The notes: generated from the sequence alone by a model not told the origin. DNA of 37,031 nucleotides from Deltaproteobacteria bacterium (GCA_019310785.1 JAFDDR010000014.1:1-37031); one strand, 5' to 3'. Counted from the first letter of the stretch, positions 1-9,497 are shown. Numbers and translations are program-made.

Positions 1-1509
1 CACATCCGGAGACTGATCTATGTCGATCCCACCGGCATGAGGTCCTATAGGGATGATCCCTGGTTGATCAGCTTTGCCCAGGTCCTTGAATTAGGCGAGG
101 AATTAGACAGGGAGCAGCCCGAGCTTTTTATTAAAGAGCTATGGGAGGGAAAACCGGATGATGTGGCCCTCATGCTCATGACATCCGGCACCACGGGAGA
201 GCCCAAGATGGTAATGATCTCCCATGAAAACTTCAATGAAATGGCCAGGAAGTGGCTTGAGACAGCCCCCATAGGTATTGGAGACAACTGGATCTCAATT
301 ACCCCGCCTGCCTGGATCGTGGACCAGATGTGGGGCATGGGAGTTACATTGTCAGGCGGCATGTCCATGAATTTTCCAGAGGCATTTGAAACCGCGGTAG
401 AGGATTTCAGGGACATCGGCCCCACTGTTATACTCACCTCCTCCAGGTTCTGGGAAGATCTCGCATCCAAGATACGGGTCAAGATCAATGATTCAGGCAT
501 GATAAAACGTTCTTTTTATAACATGGCCCAGAAAATAGGCGGAGCAGTGACAGATCTGGAATCCGAGAAAAAGCCGGTGCCATTCAGACTGAGGCTCTTG
601 AAACGCCTCGCTATACGTATTATCTCAAAGCCCCTTCTGGATCGTGTTGGTTGCCTTGGAGCACGCGCCGCCTACACGGGAGGGCACCCTATCAGTCCTG
701 ACGTGATCCGCTTCTTCAGGGCAAATGGTCTGAATCTGAAACAGTGCTACGGGCTGACAGAGACGGGCGGCATCTTTCAGGTCCAGCCCGACGATGAGGT
801 CAAACCGGAGACAGTGGGCACACCCCTGCCCCGCACCGAAATCAAGATCACCGAGGATCAGGAGGTCCTGGTTTCGAGCAAATCCAACTTTGTGGGCTAT
901 TACGAAAATCCCGAGGCCACGGCAGAAGCCCTGAAAGACGGATGGTTTTGTACCGGAGATGCAGGCTATTACGATGACGACGGGCACCTTCTCATTATCG
1001 GTCGAAAACAGGATATCATGCGCACAACAGAGGGCGAGGCATTTTCACCCGACTTTATCGAAACCAGACTTAAATTCAGCCCATACATAAAAGAGGCCGT
1101 TATCTGGGGCGAGGGACAGGAATATCTCACCGCCTTTATCAACATAGACTTCGGGAATGTCGGGAACTGGGCCGAGGAACGAAAGATTCCTTACACTACC
1201 TATACCGACCTTTCCCAGCAGCCCGCTGTTGAGAAAATGATTCGTGGAGAAGTTTCCGAGGTAAACACCCAGTTGCCCAAACCCATGCAATTAGTCAAGA
1301 TCATTCTTTTATACAAATTGTTGGATGCGGATGACGAAGAACTGACAAGAACGGGCAAGGTGAGGAGGATGTTTGTTTTCGAGCAATACAAAAATCTGAT
1401 CGATGCCATGTATTCCGATAAAACCGAATTGGCCGTAACTGGCGATGTGCGGTATCGCGATGGACATGTGGGCACTATTGAGACCACGGTTAAGATATTA
1501 GAGGTTTAA
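1..1509 (+). CDS. AMP-dependent long-chain acyl-CoA synthetase (5' end cut off)
   Basis: This adenylate-forming enzyme would activate a carboxylic acid with ATP and transfer it to CoA. The frame is open from base 1 and runs past the first ATG at 37, so the true start lies left of the window; 502 residues are visible. Counting from base 1, the phosphate-binding loop TSGTTGEPK is at residues 61-69, YGLTETGG at about 250-257, TGDAGYY at about 318 with the downstream GRKQD hinge, and the catalytic-lysine segment RTGKVRR at about 452. The order and spacing fit FadD/FACS-type synthetases. It lies 48 bp upstream of livH on the same strand and is probably in the same operon. Such ligases are often found inside Liv-type operons of Desulfobacterota, suggesting that the transporter imports an organic acid or aromatic acid rather than an amino acid (inference). 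Substrate unknown. Confidence 0.9.
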   Translation, partial: HIRRLIYVDPTGMRSYRDDPWLISFAQVLELGEELDREQPELFIKELWEGKPDDVALMLMTSGTTGEPKMVMISHENFNEMARKWLETAPIGIGDNWISITPPAWIVDQMWGMGVTLSGGMSMNFPEAFETAVEDFRDIGPTVILTSSRFWEDLASKIRVKINDSGMIKRSFYNMAQKIGGAVTDLESEKKPVPFRLRLLKRLAIRIISKPLLDRVGCLGARAAYTGGHPISPDVIRFFRANGLNLKQCYGLTETGGIFQVQPDDEVKPETVGTPLPRTEIKITEDQEVLVSSKSNFVGYYENPEATAEALKDGWFCTGDAGYYDDDGHLLIIGRKQDIMRTTEGEAFSPDFIETRLKFSPYIKEAVIWGEGQEYLTAFINIDFGNVGNWAEERKIPYTTYTDLSQQPAVEKMIRGEVSEVNTQLPKPMQLVKIILLYKLLDADDEELTRTGKVRRMFVFEQYKNLIDAMYSDKTELAVTGDVRYRDGHVGTIETTVKILEV

Positions 1510-1557
1510 AGATATATTTGAGGCAAAGCTTCACCAATTAAGGAGACTGAACCGGCC

Positions 1558-2436
1558 ATGGATTTTTTCCTTCAACTTTTAGTAAACGGGATATCTCTCG
1601 GATTTCTCTATGCCCTTTCCGCACTGGGCTTTGTTATGATCTTCAAATCGAGCAGTGTCCTGAACTTCGCCCATGGGGAGCTTTTAGCCATAGGCGCCTT
1701 TCTGTTTCTTGTTTTGTCTTCCTGGGCCAATCTGCCTATTATTCTCGCTTTCGCCTTCACTTTGATAGGAAGTTTCTCTCTCGGATTTATCATTGAGCGT
1801 TTCTTTCTGCGCCGCTTGATCGGAGAAGCACTGATTGAAGTTATTATGCTGACCGTGGGTTTGGCTATCATGTTCAAGGGACTGTTGCTGTTCATCTTCG
1901 GGGGTGATATTCACAACTACCGGCAGTTTTTACCTGAAGGGCTTTCCATTACATGGGGTTCTATTGGAATTCCCTCGGTCTACGTTGCATCCTTTATCAT
2001 CGGGATCATGTTTCTTATCCTGTTTGGTTTCTTCTTTAAATACTCATCCCAGGGTATTTACATGAGATCCGTAGCCGACAACCAGCCCGCGGCCCTTTCT
2101 CTTGGTGTCCACGTGAGAAGGGTATTTGCGCTTTCATGGGCCATTGCCGCTTTGGTTTGTGCCATGAGCGGTATTGTTTTAGGGATCATCAACGGTGTTA
2201 ATGTTCATGAATTGAGTTCCATCGGCCTTAAGGTCTTCCCTGTGGTCATTTTAGGCGGGCTGGACAGTATTGGCGGGGCCATCATAGGCGGAATCATTAT
2301 CGGTTTGCTCGAGACCTTTACCGGTGGATATATCTCTACCTCTTTGCGGGAAGTCATTCCGTATATTGTGCTTGTCTTTATCCTGATGGTAAAACCCTAC
2401 GGGCTTTTCGGGCTGGTGGAGATAGAGCGTGTATAA
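1558..2436 (+). CDS. livH: Branched-chain amino acid type ABC transporter permease (LivH)
   Basis: Inner-membrane permease of the HAAT/Liv ABC family, 292 residues, the usual LivH length. The sequence is almost entirely hydrophobic with about eight predicted membrane segments. It begins with the typical NGISLGFLYALSALGF helix and carries FAHGE near residue 39, a LivH hallmark. The glycine-rich VILGGLDSIGGAIIGG segment near residues 225-240 matches the cytoplasmic coupling region seen in LivH/LivM proteins. The ATG at 1558 has an AAGGAG 12 bases upstream. It would pair with LivM (2870) to form the channel and with the LivF ATPase (3981). No LivG ATPase or periplasmic binding protein is in the window; these presumably lie to the left. 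The real solute is unknown; the neighbouring acyl-CoA synthetase hints at a carboxylic acid. Confidence 0.93.
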   Translation: MDFFLQLLVNGISLGFLYALSALGFVMIFKSSSVLNFAHGELLAIGAFLFLVLSSWANLPIILAFAFTLIGSFSLGFIIERFFLRRLIGEALIEVIMLTVGLAIMFKGLLLFIFGGDIHNYRQFLPEGLSITWGSIGIPSVYVASFIIGIMFLILFGFFFKYSSQGIYMRSVADNQPAALSLGVHVRRVFALSWAIAALVCAMSGIVLGIINGVNVHELSSIGLKVFPVVILGGLDSIGGAIIGGIIIGLLETFTGGYISTSLREVIPYIVLVFILMVKPYGLFGLVEIERV

Positions 2437-2484
2437 AATCGCTTTGCGATTTGAGTAAAAAGCCTGACCAAGAGGACCAGGCTT
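2436..2484 (+). terminator. Two small hairpins just after livH
   Basis: A 7-bp perfect stem AAATCGC/GCGATTT with a TTT loop occupies 2436-2452 and overlaps the livH stop. A second 7-bp stem AAGCCTG/CAGGCTT spans 2460-2484. Neither is followed by a clear T-run, so they could be weak terminators, mRNA-end stabilisers or part of the repeat cluster that follows. Confidence 0.4.
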
Positions 2485-2571
2485 GGGTTATCCCCATAGA
2501 GGATTTGCTTTGGTGGAGTTTCATTGGCTTGGGTTATCCCCATAGAGGATTTGCTTTGGTGGAGTTTCATT
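2480..2571. repeat. 46-bp perfect tandem duplication
   Basis: Two consecutive identical 46-bp units (2480-2525 and 2526-2571) start with GGCTTGGGTTATCC and end with GGAGTTTCATT. Neither unit codes for anything recognisable. The duplication sits in the 433-bp gap between livH and livM, which are normally nearly adjacent. Confidence 0.9.
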
Positions 2572-2575
2572 GACT

Positions 2576-2780
2576 TATTGAAATTCCAAATACCAAATCC
2601 CAAATATCAAATGGTTCGACAGGCTCACCATCCTGAGCGAAGTCGAAGGACAAATTCCAATGACCAAAATTCGAAAACCCAAACAATGTCTTGTCCTGGA
2701 AGGTTTTGGTAATTGAATATTGGAATTTGTGATTTGTTTGTCATCTGGTGCTTGGAATTTGTGAATTTGTAGGTTTAGAC
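2576..2780. repeat. Dispersed palindromic (REP/MITE-like) element between livH and livM
   Basis: The left part repeats AAATTCCAAATACCAAATCC-type words. The right part carries their approximate reverse complement (TTGGAATTTGTGATTTG and TTGGAATTTGTGAATTTG), giving a large imperfect inverted repeat. In the left arm, 2613-2650 holds a foldback built from TTCGAC/GTCGAA and GCTCA/TGAGC pairs, a motif widespread as a dispersed repeat in environmental bacterial genomes. The segment is bracketed by an 11-bp direct repeat AGAGGACCAGG at 2471-2481 and 2822-2832. Short open frames here are not believable genes. Confidence 0.7.
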
Positions 2781-2869
2781 ACAAAAATTCAAGGCAGAAA
2801 CATCTATCTTTGAATTGGCCCAGAGGACCAGGTTTTCAATGGAAAAATAAATGAAAGGCTGCAACGAAC

Positions 2870-3940
2870 ATGCGCAAGCTTCAATTTCATCCCTGCGGTA
2901 ATTTCAGGGAAACATATCAGGAAGAGATCACAATCTTCGAAACCGACTTTGGCAGGCTGTGGATGCTCATAGGTCTTCTGCTCCTTTTCGGTGTAATCCC
3001 GTTTATCAGTAGTGCGTATATTGTTTACGTGCTGAATACCATTGGTATCTATGCCATTTCCGCCATAGGCCTTAATCTCCTCATCGGATATACGGGTCAG
3101 ATATCACTTGGGCATGGGGCCTTTTTCGGTGTAGGTGCCTATGCAGGCGCTGTCCTGGCAACCAAAACAGGTTTGCCTTTTGTCTTAGCCGTGCCTGCTG
3201 CAGGTCTTGTTACTGCAGCTGTTGGAATGATTTTCGGCATTCCTTCCGCCCGTCTCAAGCACCTCTATCTCTGCATTGCCACCCTGGCAGGCCAATTTAT
3301 CCTTGAATTCGTGTTTGTCCAGTGGGAGGGCATTACCGGAGGTGCAGAAGGGATCAGTGTTATCGGTACGACCCTCTTCGGCATCGATCTGGGTAATGAT
3401 CGGGCCTTTTATTTCGTAATATTCGGCTGTCTTGCGATTATGACATGGATGGCCGTCAATTTAATTCGCACCAGGTTCGGACGGGCTTTCATTGCCATCC
3501 GCGATAATGACCGGGCCGCCGAGGGCATGGGGATTCCCATCTTCGGATATAAGCTGCTTTCCTTTGCCATAAGCTCCTTTTATGCAGGGTTTGCAGGTGC
3601 CCTTTACGCCTTTTACATGATCAGTATCACGCCCGAACCCTTTAATCTTTGGCTATCCATTGAATTTATAGCCATGATAATCATCGGGGGTCTGGGAAGC
3701 ATTCCGGGTTCAGTCTTCGGTGCAATCTTTATTGTTTCGTTAAATGAAATATTGAGTAGTATCACGCAGTATTTCATGAACGTCGGAGCATCCACCGGTG
3801 TTGCCATTACCATCGCCCCGCTGCGCGAGTTCGTATTTGGCCTGGTCATCATCCTGTTTATCCTATTCGAACCAAAGGGCATAGCAGAGGTCTGGCGTAT
3901 TGTCCGTTCAAATTTCAGACTTTGGCCGTTTTCATATTAA
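2870..3940 (+). CDS. livM: Branched-chain amino acid type ABC transporter permease (LivM)
   Basis: Second inner-membrane permease of the Liv-type transporter, 356 residues. A hydrophilic N-terminus of about 30 residues precedes about nine to ten hydrophobic segments. LivM features are visible: ISAIGLNLLIGYTGQISLGH at about residues 64-83, and near the C-terminus the EFIAMIIIGGLGSIPGSVFG coupling segment followed by LFEPKGIAEVW, the usual end of the family. The ATG at 2870 has only a weak AAAGG upstream; no better start is visible. LivH/LivM heterodimers form the translocation path, so it should work with the product at 1558. The 433-bp repeat-filled gap to livH is unusual and could lower readthrough, though no clear new promoter is seen. 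It ends 40 bp before livF. Confidence 0.93.
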   Translation: MRKLQFHPCGNFRETYQEEITIFETDFGRLWMLIGLLLLFGVIPFISSAYIVYVLNTIGIYAISAIGLNLLIGYTGQISLGHGAFFGVGAYAGAVLATKTGLPFVLAVPAAGLVTAAVGMIFGIPSARLKHLYLCIATLAGQFILEFVFVQWEGITGGAEGISVIGTTLFGIDLGNDRAFYFVIFGCLAIMTWMAVNLIRTRFGRAFIAIRDNDRAAEGMGIPIFGYKLLSFAISSFYAGFAGALYAFYMISITPEPFNLWLSIEFIAMIIIGGLGSIPGSVFGAIFIVSLNEILSSITQYFMNVGASTGVAITIAPLREFVFGLVIILFILFEPKGIAEVWRIVRSNFRLWPFSY

Positions 3941-3980
3941 GATATGTCGCACCTAAATTCCTGATTCGGAGTTCACCCGT

Positions 3981-4784
3981 ATGGAAAACAACATTAGATT
4001 ACTTATAAACAACATCAGTGTAGTTTACTCCGACGTCATACAGGTCCTCAAAGGTGTATCCCTTAGCGTTAAGAAAGGACAGATTGTTTCCCTATTGGGC
4101 AGCAACGGTGCAGGCAAGACTACTACACTAAAGGCCATTTCCGGCCTGCTCAAGCCCGAAAACGGGAAGGTTACGGACGGTTCCATTGAGTATGACGGAG
4201 CGCCGGTCCAGAATTCCTCTCCGGAAGAAATTACCCGAAAAGGGATTATCCAGGTACTCGAAGGAAGACAGGAATTCAAGTATCTGACTGTTGAAGAGAA
4301 CCTGAGGGTCGGAACGGCCACCCGCTGGGGCAAGCCTTACAAGAAAGATCTGGAACTGGTTTACCACTACTTCCCTGCCCTGTTAGCACGAAAAAAGAAC
4401 CTCGCAGGCTATTGCAGTGGTGGCGAACTCCAGATGTTAGTAATGGGCAGAGGACTTATGGCCCAGCCCAAGCTCCTGCTCTTAGATGAACCGTCCCTGG
4501 GTCTTGCGCCTATCTTAGTCAAAGAGATATTTCAAATTATCAGGCGTGTAAACAAGGAGTTAGGAACCACACTTATGCTTGTGGAGCAGAATGCCAATAT
4601 GGCCCTCCAGATCGCCCACTATGGGTATGTAATGGAGAACGGCAAAATTGTCATGGAGAGCGATGCAAAAGATCTGCGTGAAAACCCGGATGTAAAGGAG
4701 TTCTATTTAGGCACTGCGGCCTCCGGGGCGCTCAAATCATACAAGGATGTGAAATCCTACAAGCGCCGCAAACGCTGGCTTTAA
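3981..4784 (+). CDS. livF: ABC transporter ATP-binding protein (LivF type)
   Basis: Cytoplasmic ATPase of the Liv transporter, 267 residues. Walker A is GSNGAGKTT at residues 40-48, and the signature motif is CSGGE near 146 (first position C rather than the usual L). Walker B is LLLLDEP near 164-170, followed by the D-loop SLGLAP, and the switch histidine region reads LVEQN. The sequence is LivF-like rather than LivG-like: it lacks the longer LivG insertions and has EGRQEFKYLTVEENL after the Q-loop. A GGAG stands 9 bases before the ATG. The C-terminus has a basic 20-residue tail beyond the usual LivF end. The gene for the giant protein starts 9 bp downstream, so the two are almost certainly cotranscribed. 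Confidence 0.94.
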   Translation: MENNIRLLINNISVVYSDVIQVLKGVSLSVKKGQIVSLLGSNGAGKTTTLKAISGLLKPENGKVTDGSIEYDGAPVQNSSPEEITRKGIIQVLEGRQEFKYLTVEENLRVGTATRWGKPYKKDLELVYHYFPALLARKKNLAGYCSGGELQMLVMGRGLMAQPKLLLLDEPSLGLAPILVKEIFQIIRRVNKELGTTLMLVEQNANMALQIAHYGYVMENGKIVMESDAKDLRENPDVKEFYLGTAASGALKSYKDVKSYKRRKRWL

Positions 4785-4793
4785 GTTGGTTGC

Positions 4794-7700
4794 ATGGATC
4801 CCACTGATTTCTATCCCACGGAAATCTCCTGGCAAAAAGATTCCTTTCGATCTATCAAACCGGAGGAGTTCAAGGCCCTCGGGATTGATCCGGCAGATAT
4901 CCCCTTAGGAACCTTCGCTGCCCGAAAACACCCTTCACAGCTTCATAGCAGATTCGGCGGAAATGCCTATGGATTCGGTTTTTTCGAAATCTACGACAGG
5001 CTAAAGCCGAAGGACCTCAAGCTGTTCCAGTCCATTACCTTCGATAACCCGGATGATATAGCGAAACACTACAAAGATATCAATGAAATATATAGTAACA
5101 TCGGGCTTTTAACCAGGTTTTCGAACCTCGGAAAGCCCTATTACCTGATCCCGGTTTACCTCCTGTCCAATACCCTCACCCACGTCAAGTCGAGGGTCGA
5201 CGAGATTTCCAAAATCGTCGGGTTCCACCGCAAAAAGTATTTCAAGGAATACCATTCCATCGGACTGGTAACCCACCAGGATGACTTAATCACTCGAGAA
5301 CTCTCCTTCCGTTTTAAAGAACACAATTTTGTGGTCCTGGACTCCCTTGAGAGCCTGCGGTCTTTACACCAGACCCTGGATCTGGTCATTCTCACAAGGG
5401 ACCTTTATGAAATCATCTTCATGGAAAAATCGAGCCCATTCTCTCAAGAGGTACTTTCCAGAAAGCGTCTGGAACAATATGCAATCTATATCCTCTGGAA
5501 AATCTACAACCTTCTTAAGCCGGATGGTGAAATCTTTATCATAGCCAATCACTATACCCAAAAAACCAATCGAACTTTGAGGTTTACCTTTAAAACAACT
5601 AATGAAGAAAGGAATTTTATTCTTTTCAGCCATATTTTCAAAACCAGAAAGAAATACAAGACAAGAAATAAGTCCCTCCAAGTCAACATCTTTGACTTCC
5701 AGAAGTATTTGAGCGGTCTTTATGTAGAACAGGAAGTCATTGACAAACTTCTTGGCGGGAAATCCTTAGAAAAGACAACCCTTGACCAGTTGAACAACCT
5801 GCCCTATATCAATTTTCAGCTCACGGATTCGTCTTTTTCAGGTGACCAGGGAAAAACCTGGTCCAGGCTTCTCTCCGTATTTTTTGACAATATCTTCTTA
5901 AAGCCCCTTATTCCGCAATCCGTAAAAGAGGACTGGAAAAAACGTTTCTCTTTCACCGATTACGCGCCAAATCACATGCTCATTTATCTCGGGCAAAAGA
6001 AACCATTAAAGACCACTATGGCTGAGATCAAGCGGGATGTAATGGAATCGAAACTGATTGGTTGCCCCCCGGACCTTTTGGCAGAGTACAAAAATTCATT
6101 TGACTATGTAATACGGACACTTAGAGTGTTGTACAAGCTAAAAAAAGGAAGCTACAAAAATCTGCCCCAAATCTATCTCGACCGCCTGACACAACCTCTT
6201 GAAAACAAGAGGAGAAGATTTAGTGCACTAAACGACGTTATCAAGTTGACAAAAAAAATCAGACTGCTTGAAAAAATCGGGGGTTATCTTAACCCCGATA
6301 ATATCGAAGGATCCAAAACTAAGGTCCTTGAAAACCTTGAGATCTTTCCTTTTTTTGGATTCAGCCATAATGAGTTAAAGGAAATCTTCTATATCGTCCT
6401 CGGACATACGCCCTTAGGGCGAATTATATCCGGAAAAACGACTGAAAAGGCATTGAAGCCGGTTTCGGACCTGGCACGATCCTACGACCAGCCTCAGGCG
6501 CTCAACCTCCTGCGTTACTGCAGGCTTATGACCATGGCCGAAATAGAAGCCTTTAGGGAGGCAGAATTGACGGAAGGGCAACTTACCGAGCTTTTCGCCC
6601 TCTATGAATCTACAGAAAGGGTTGTCACCAATCGAGAACTGGATTGGGACAGGCTTATGGACGAAAAAATAACTTCCATGGGAGGCATACACCATAAAAT
6701 TGTCCGGAAACTCCTCAAAATGATCAATCACCTTGAATTCTTAGATAACTGGTCCGAACTCAGGCAAAAGGGAGAGATGGAAAAGGAATCCTTGGCCGAC
6801 TATGATGATACAAAATTATTAAGGATAGAAAATGTAATAAAACTCGTTAATACCATAGAACAATTCGAGGAAAGGTTCCTGAAGTTCGATCCGTTGCAAT
6901 TGCCTGTATTCTACAGGAAGTTCCTCGACATAGAGTTCCACGGAACCGGCCACTTGTTTGAAAGAATGGACAGCGAAAATGTATTCGTTCTTTTGTGGAT
7001 CGCGGTAAATCTGGCGAGAGGCGAGATTATCAATTTTAATCCGATACTTGCCGACACGGAACCCCGGGGAATAGGCAATTGGGTAAAGAAAGTGGAAAAT
7101 GAGGTGAGAGCCATCAATCTTTATTACCTCGATCTTGCTATTCTCAGGCAATTCAGCGATCAGCTCTACCAGGCTCACTCTTCGTTCATCATAGGAACCG
7201 GCTTTCATTTGAGAATTGACCCGAAAACCCAGGCCCTCGAAATCACTTACATGGACATGGCCAGGAATATTGAAAAATTAGAATCCCTGATCAAAAAATT
7301 GGCAGGACATCTCATACGGGAAATCGAGGTGGAAGACCTGAAGAACCTGGAGGTCCTTTTCTCCAATCTGGAAAATTTTTACCAGAGCCAGTCCAGACTC
7401 CTTGATAAGAAGGGTTTTGCCCTAAAATTGCCCGCAAAACAGAACCAATGGTTTGAAAGGGTTAAAGATCTCAGGGAACAACTGCGATCCAACTTTCTTA
7501 ATGTAATTTTTCATCCCAAGGATGTTTACACCGATCTTGAACTACTTCGCAACAACACACCCTCCCTGTTGAACTTCATTCTTCCTGAATTTACGGCCCT
7601 TGAAGACCTGGATTCCTCATGGCACCTGTATCTGACATCACCTGTCACCCATTACATTGCTACTGCTGCTAAAAAGATTCAGGCCCTTATAAGACATGAC

Positions 7701-9497
7701 AAAGAGGGCTTCCAGGACACCCGGTTTTTGCACAGTCTGGCCCAGAGGGAATTTGGCCCCATGGCCACAGGCATTGTAGGCTTTAGCGAATCACAGATAG
7801 AAGAGCTGGAAAATATTGTTGACGGTCTGGGCCGGAATAAACCCCTGTTTGATGCCCTCATAAAATCATTCATATTACAGGATATCGGGAGGGTCCCCGG
7901 TCTGAGAGAAAAATATAAAAACAAAATCAACCCGGCAGACCTTGCTCATACGGGTTCATTCTTTATAGAAAAGGAAAAAATTGCGGAAAGATATTATCTC
8001 GATAAAAAAGGAAAGGCTTACCTGATTTTTTTGGTCAGACACCATGGTCTTCTCCACCATATCATACGGGGTGAGCTCTCCTTTTATGCGTTACAAGACA
8101 TTCTCGATTCCCCGGACAGGGATCTCCTTGACGCCTTTTTTGTTTTTTCCTTTATCATGATATCTGCAATCAGGGAGGATTTGATTCTCGAAGATCTGGC
8201 AGGAAGGTTGTTTAGGATAAGAGACATGTGTCATAAAACCCTTGGCCACGAAACCGATTTTAAAACACAACTTCATGAAATCTTTACCCAGAGGGGCAAT
8301 CTGTTTTATGCCCTTGAAAACTATAAACTGAACGGGCTCCCGGAAGGGGTGACACCGGCGGATTATTTAGAATCGCAAAGATGGGAAGCAGCTGAGGCGT
8401 CTAAGTGCATTCGATCGGGCAAAATGATCTTTGCCATGGAAAGGCTCTTCAGACTAAGGGGAATAAGATATCTCGAATTCCTTGACCTTTCAAAACTTAT
8501 GTTAAAGGTCCCCCTGAAATTTATTTACAAAAAACGAAAGTTCTCCAGTATCGGATATGCCACATATGAAAAGGAGGTCTATGAGGCATTTCGCATTTAT
8601 AACACGCTTCAGAATCTCGAAGAAGAGACAAGGCATTTCATCCTGAACCGGCTAGTAGGTGATAAGGTGCGCATTTTCGGATATGAGAAGGTCAGTGGGT
8701 ATCTGAGCTATGAAAACCAGCTCACACTCCTCTTAGCAGGGCTGTTAGGTTCAAGAAAATTTGAGCCCAAGGGTGCACCGGTATGCTTGAATTTTTTGGT
8801 CTTGAGCGAAAAGATTGAAAAGCGATATGAGGCCGTAAATGACTATCTCAGCACACTTTCCCTAAAAAAACTATGGGAAGATAAGAAGCATCTGAACAAC
8901 CTGTTCAAGGCCAAAACCGGTATTGTCCTGCGAAAGGAATCCTTTCCGAATGTCCTTTCCATCGATTTTCATGAACGCATCAATATCCCCCACAAGATAG
9001 CTTACATGGACAAAATAAGTGATGTCGAGCAACTAAAAAACTATTTTCATTACAGCCTCCAATCCTTGAGAAAACACCCCTTCCAGACAGATGATTACGA
9101 ACTCGAGATAGAAAAGGTATTTGAAAAGAGACTGGTGGAAATTACTGATATGTTATTGAACCAGACAAAAAAGCAGATGGATCTAATAAAGGATTTTTCA
9201 GAACTCCATAATTTGGTGGAGGACCTGTTTGAGCGGTCTTATGATATAGGGTTTTCCGATGATCAGAAGAATAGGCTGAAAGACCTTTACGAATTGAGAA
9301 AGGACACCTTAAAGCGGGATAAACTCTCCGAAATCGATGGCATTCTTGAAACAATTCAGGACATTCAGGAATTGAAGGACTATTGGGAAAGCATAAAGTG
9401 GTATTTGCAGAACAACCGCTGGTTCTTCGGGAAAGAATTTGAAAATCTTATTGCAACCAAGTTTGATGGTGTGAAGAGTAGAATTGAGGGTGCGTGA
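4794..9497 (+). CDS. Giant uncharacterised protein with methyltransferase-like and degenerate HD-like regions
   Basis: I do not recognise a named family for this 1567-residue protein. It has no signal peptide or membrane segment and is rich in charged helical sequence, so it is probably cytoplasmic. Residues about 150-260 read like a class I SAM-methyltransferase fold: a beta strand LDLVILTRDLYE (about 194), then a helix and NLLKPDGEIFIIANHY (about 238-253), the usual 'LkPGG' strand. I see no GxGxG SAM loop. Around 1025-1110, LQDIGR, HTGSFF, IFLVRHHGLLHHI and the following helices resemble the HD-phosphohydrolase region of GlnD-type proteins, but the first metal histidine of the HD pair is Q. 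The remainder is long helices without motifs. It starts 9 bp after livF, so its role is probably tied to the Liv-type operon or nutrient signalling (inference). Confidence 0.85.
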   Translation: MDPTDFYPTEISWQKDSFRSIKPEEFKALGIDPADIPLGTFAARKHPSQLHSRFGGNAYGFGFFEIYDRLKPKDLKLFQSITFDNPDDIAKHYKDINEIYSNIGLLTRFSNLGKPYYLIPVYLLSNTLTHVKSRVDEISKIVGFHRKKYFKEYHSIGLVTHQDDLITRELSFRFKEHNFVVLDSLESLRSLHQTLDLVILTRDLYEIIFMEKSSPFSQEVLSRKRLEQYAIYILWKIYNLLKPDGEIFIIANHYTQKTNRTLRFTFKTTNEERNFILFSHIFKTRKKYKTRNKSLQVNIFDFQKYLSGLYVEQEVIDKLLGGKSLEKTTLDQLNNLPYINFQLTDSSFSGDQGKTWSRLLSVFFDNIFLKPLIPQSVKEDWKKRFSFTDYAPNHMLIYLGQKKPLKTTMAEIKRDVMESKLIGCPPDLLAEYKNSFDYVIRTLRVLYKLKKGSYKNLPQIYLDRLTQPLENKRRRFSALNDVIKLTKKIRLLEKIGGYLNPDNIEGSKTKVLENLEIFPFFGFSHNELKEIFYIVLGHTPLGRIISGKTTEKALKPVSDLARSYDQPQALNLLRYCRLMTMAEIEAFREAELTEGQLTELFALYESTERVVTNRELDWDRLMDEKITSMGGIHHKIVRKLLKMINHLEFLDNWSELRQKGEMEKESLADYDDTKLLRIENVIKLVNTIEQFEERFLKFDPLQLPVFYRKFLDIEFHGTGHLFERMDSENVFVLLWIAVNLARGEIINFNPILADTEPRGIGNWVKKVENEVRAINLYYLDLAILRQFSDQLYQAHSSFIIGTGFHLRIDPKTQALEITYMDMARNIEKLESLIKKLAGHLIREIEVEDLKNLEVLFSNLENFYQSQSRLLDKKGFALKLPAKQNQWFERVKDLREQLRSNFLNVIFHPKDVYTDLELLRNNTPSLLNFILPEFTALEDLDSSWHLYLTSPVTHYIATAAKKIQALIRHDKEGFQDTRFLHSLAQREFGPMATGIVGFSESQIEELENIVDGLGRNKPLFDALIKSFILQDIGRVPGLREKYKNKINPADLAHTGSFFIEKEKIAERYYLDKKGKAYLIFLVRHHGLLHHIIRGELSFYALQDILDSPDRDLLDAFFVFSFIMISAIREDLILEDLAGRLFRIRDMCHKTLGHETDFKTQLHEIFTQRGNLFYALENYKLNGLPEGVTPADYLESQRWEAAEASKCIRSGKMIFAMERLFRLRGIRYLEFLDLSKLMLKVPLKFIYKKRKFSSIGYATYEKEVYEAFRIYNTLQNLEEETRHFILNRLVGDKVRIFGYEKVSGYLSYENQLTLLLAGLLGSRKFEPKGAPVCLNFLVLSEKIEKRYEAVNDYLSTLSLKKLWEDKKHLNNLFKAKTGIVLRKESFPNVLSIDFHERINIPHKIAYMDKISDVEQLKNYFHYSLQSLRKHPFQTDDYELEIEKVFEKRLVEITDMLLNQTKKQMDLIKDFSELHNLVEDLFERSYDIGFSDDQKNRLKDLYELRKDTLKRDKLSEIDGILETIQDIQELKDYWESIKWYLQNNRWFFGKEFENLIATKFDGVKSRIEGA

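Noticed and set aside
2524-2784. Short frames on both strands between livH and livM
   Set aside because: They lie wholly within the tandem duplication and the palindromic element, and are mirror readings of the same inverted repeat.
4794-9497. GlnD (PII uridylyltransferase)
   Set aside because: There is no nucleotidyltransferase motif, no ACT domains at the end, and the HD histidine is missing; only a short central stretch is similar.
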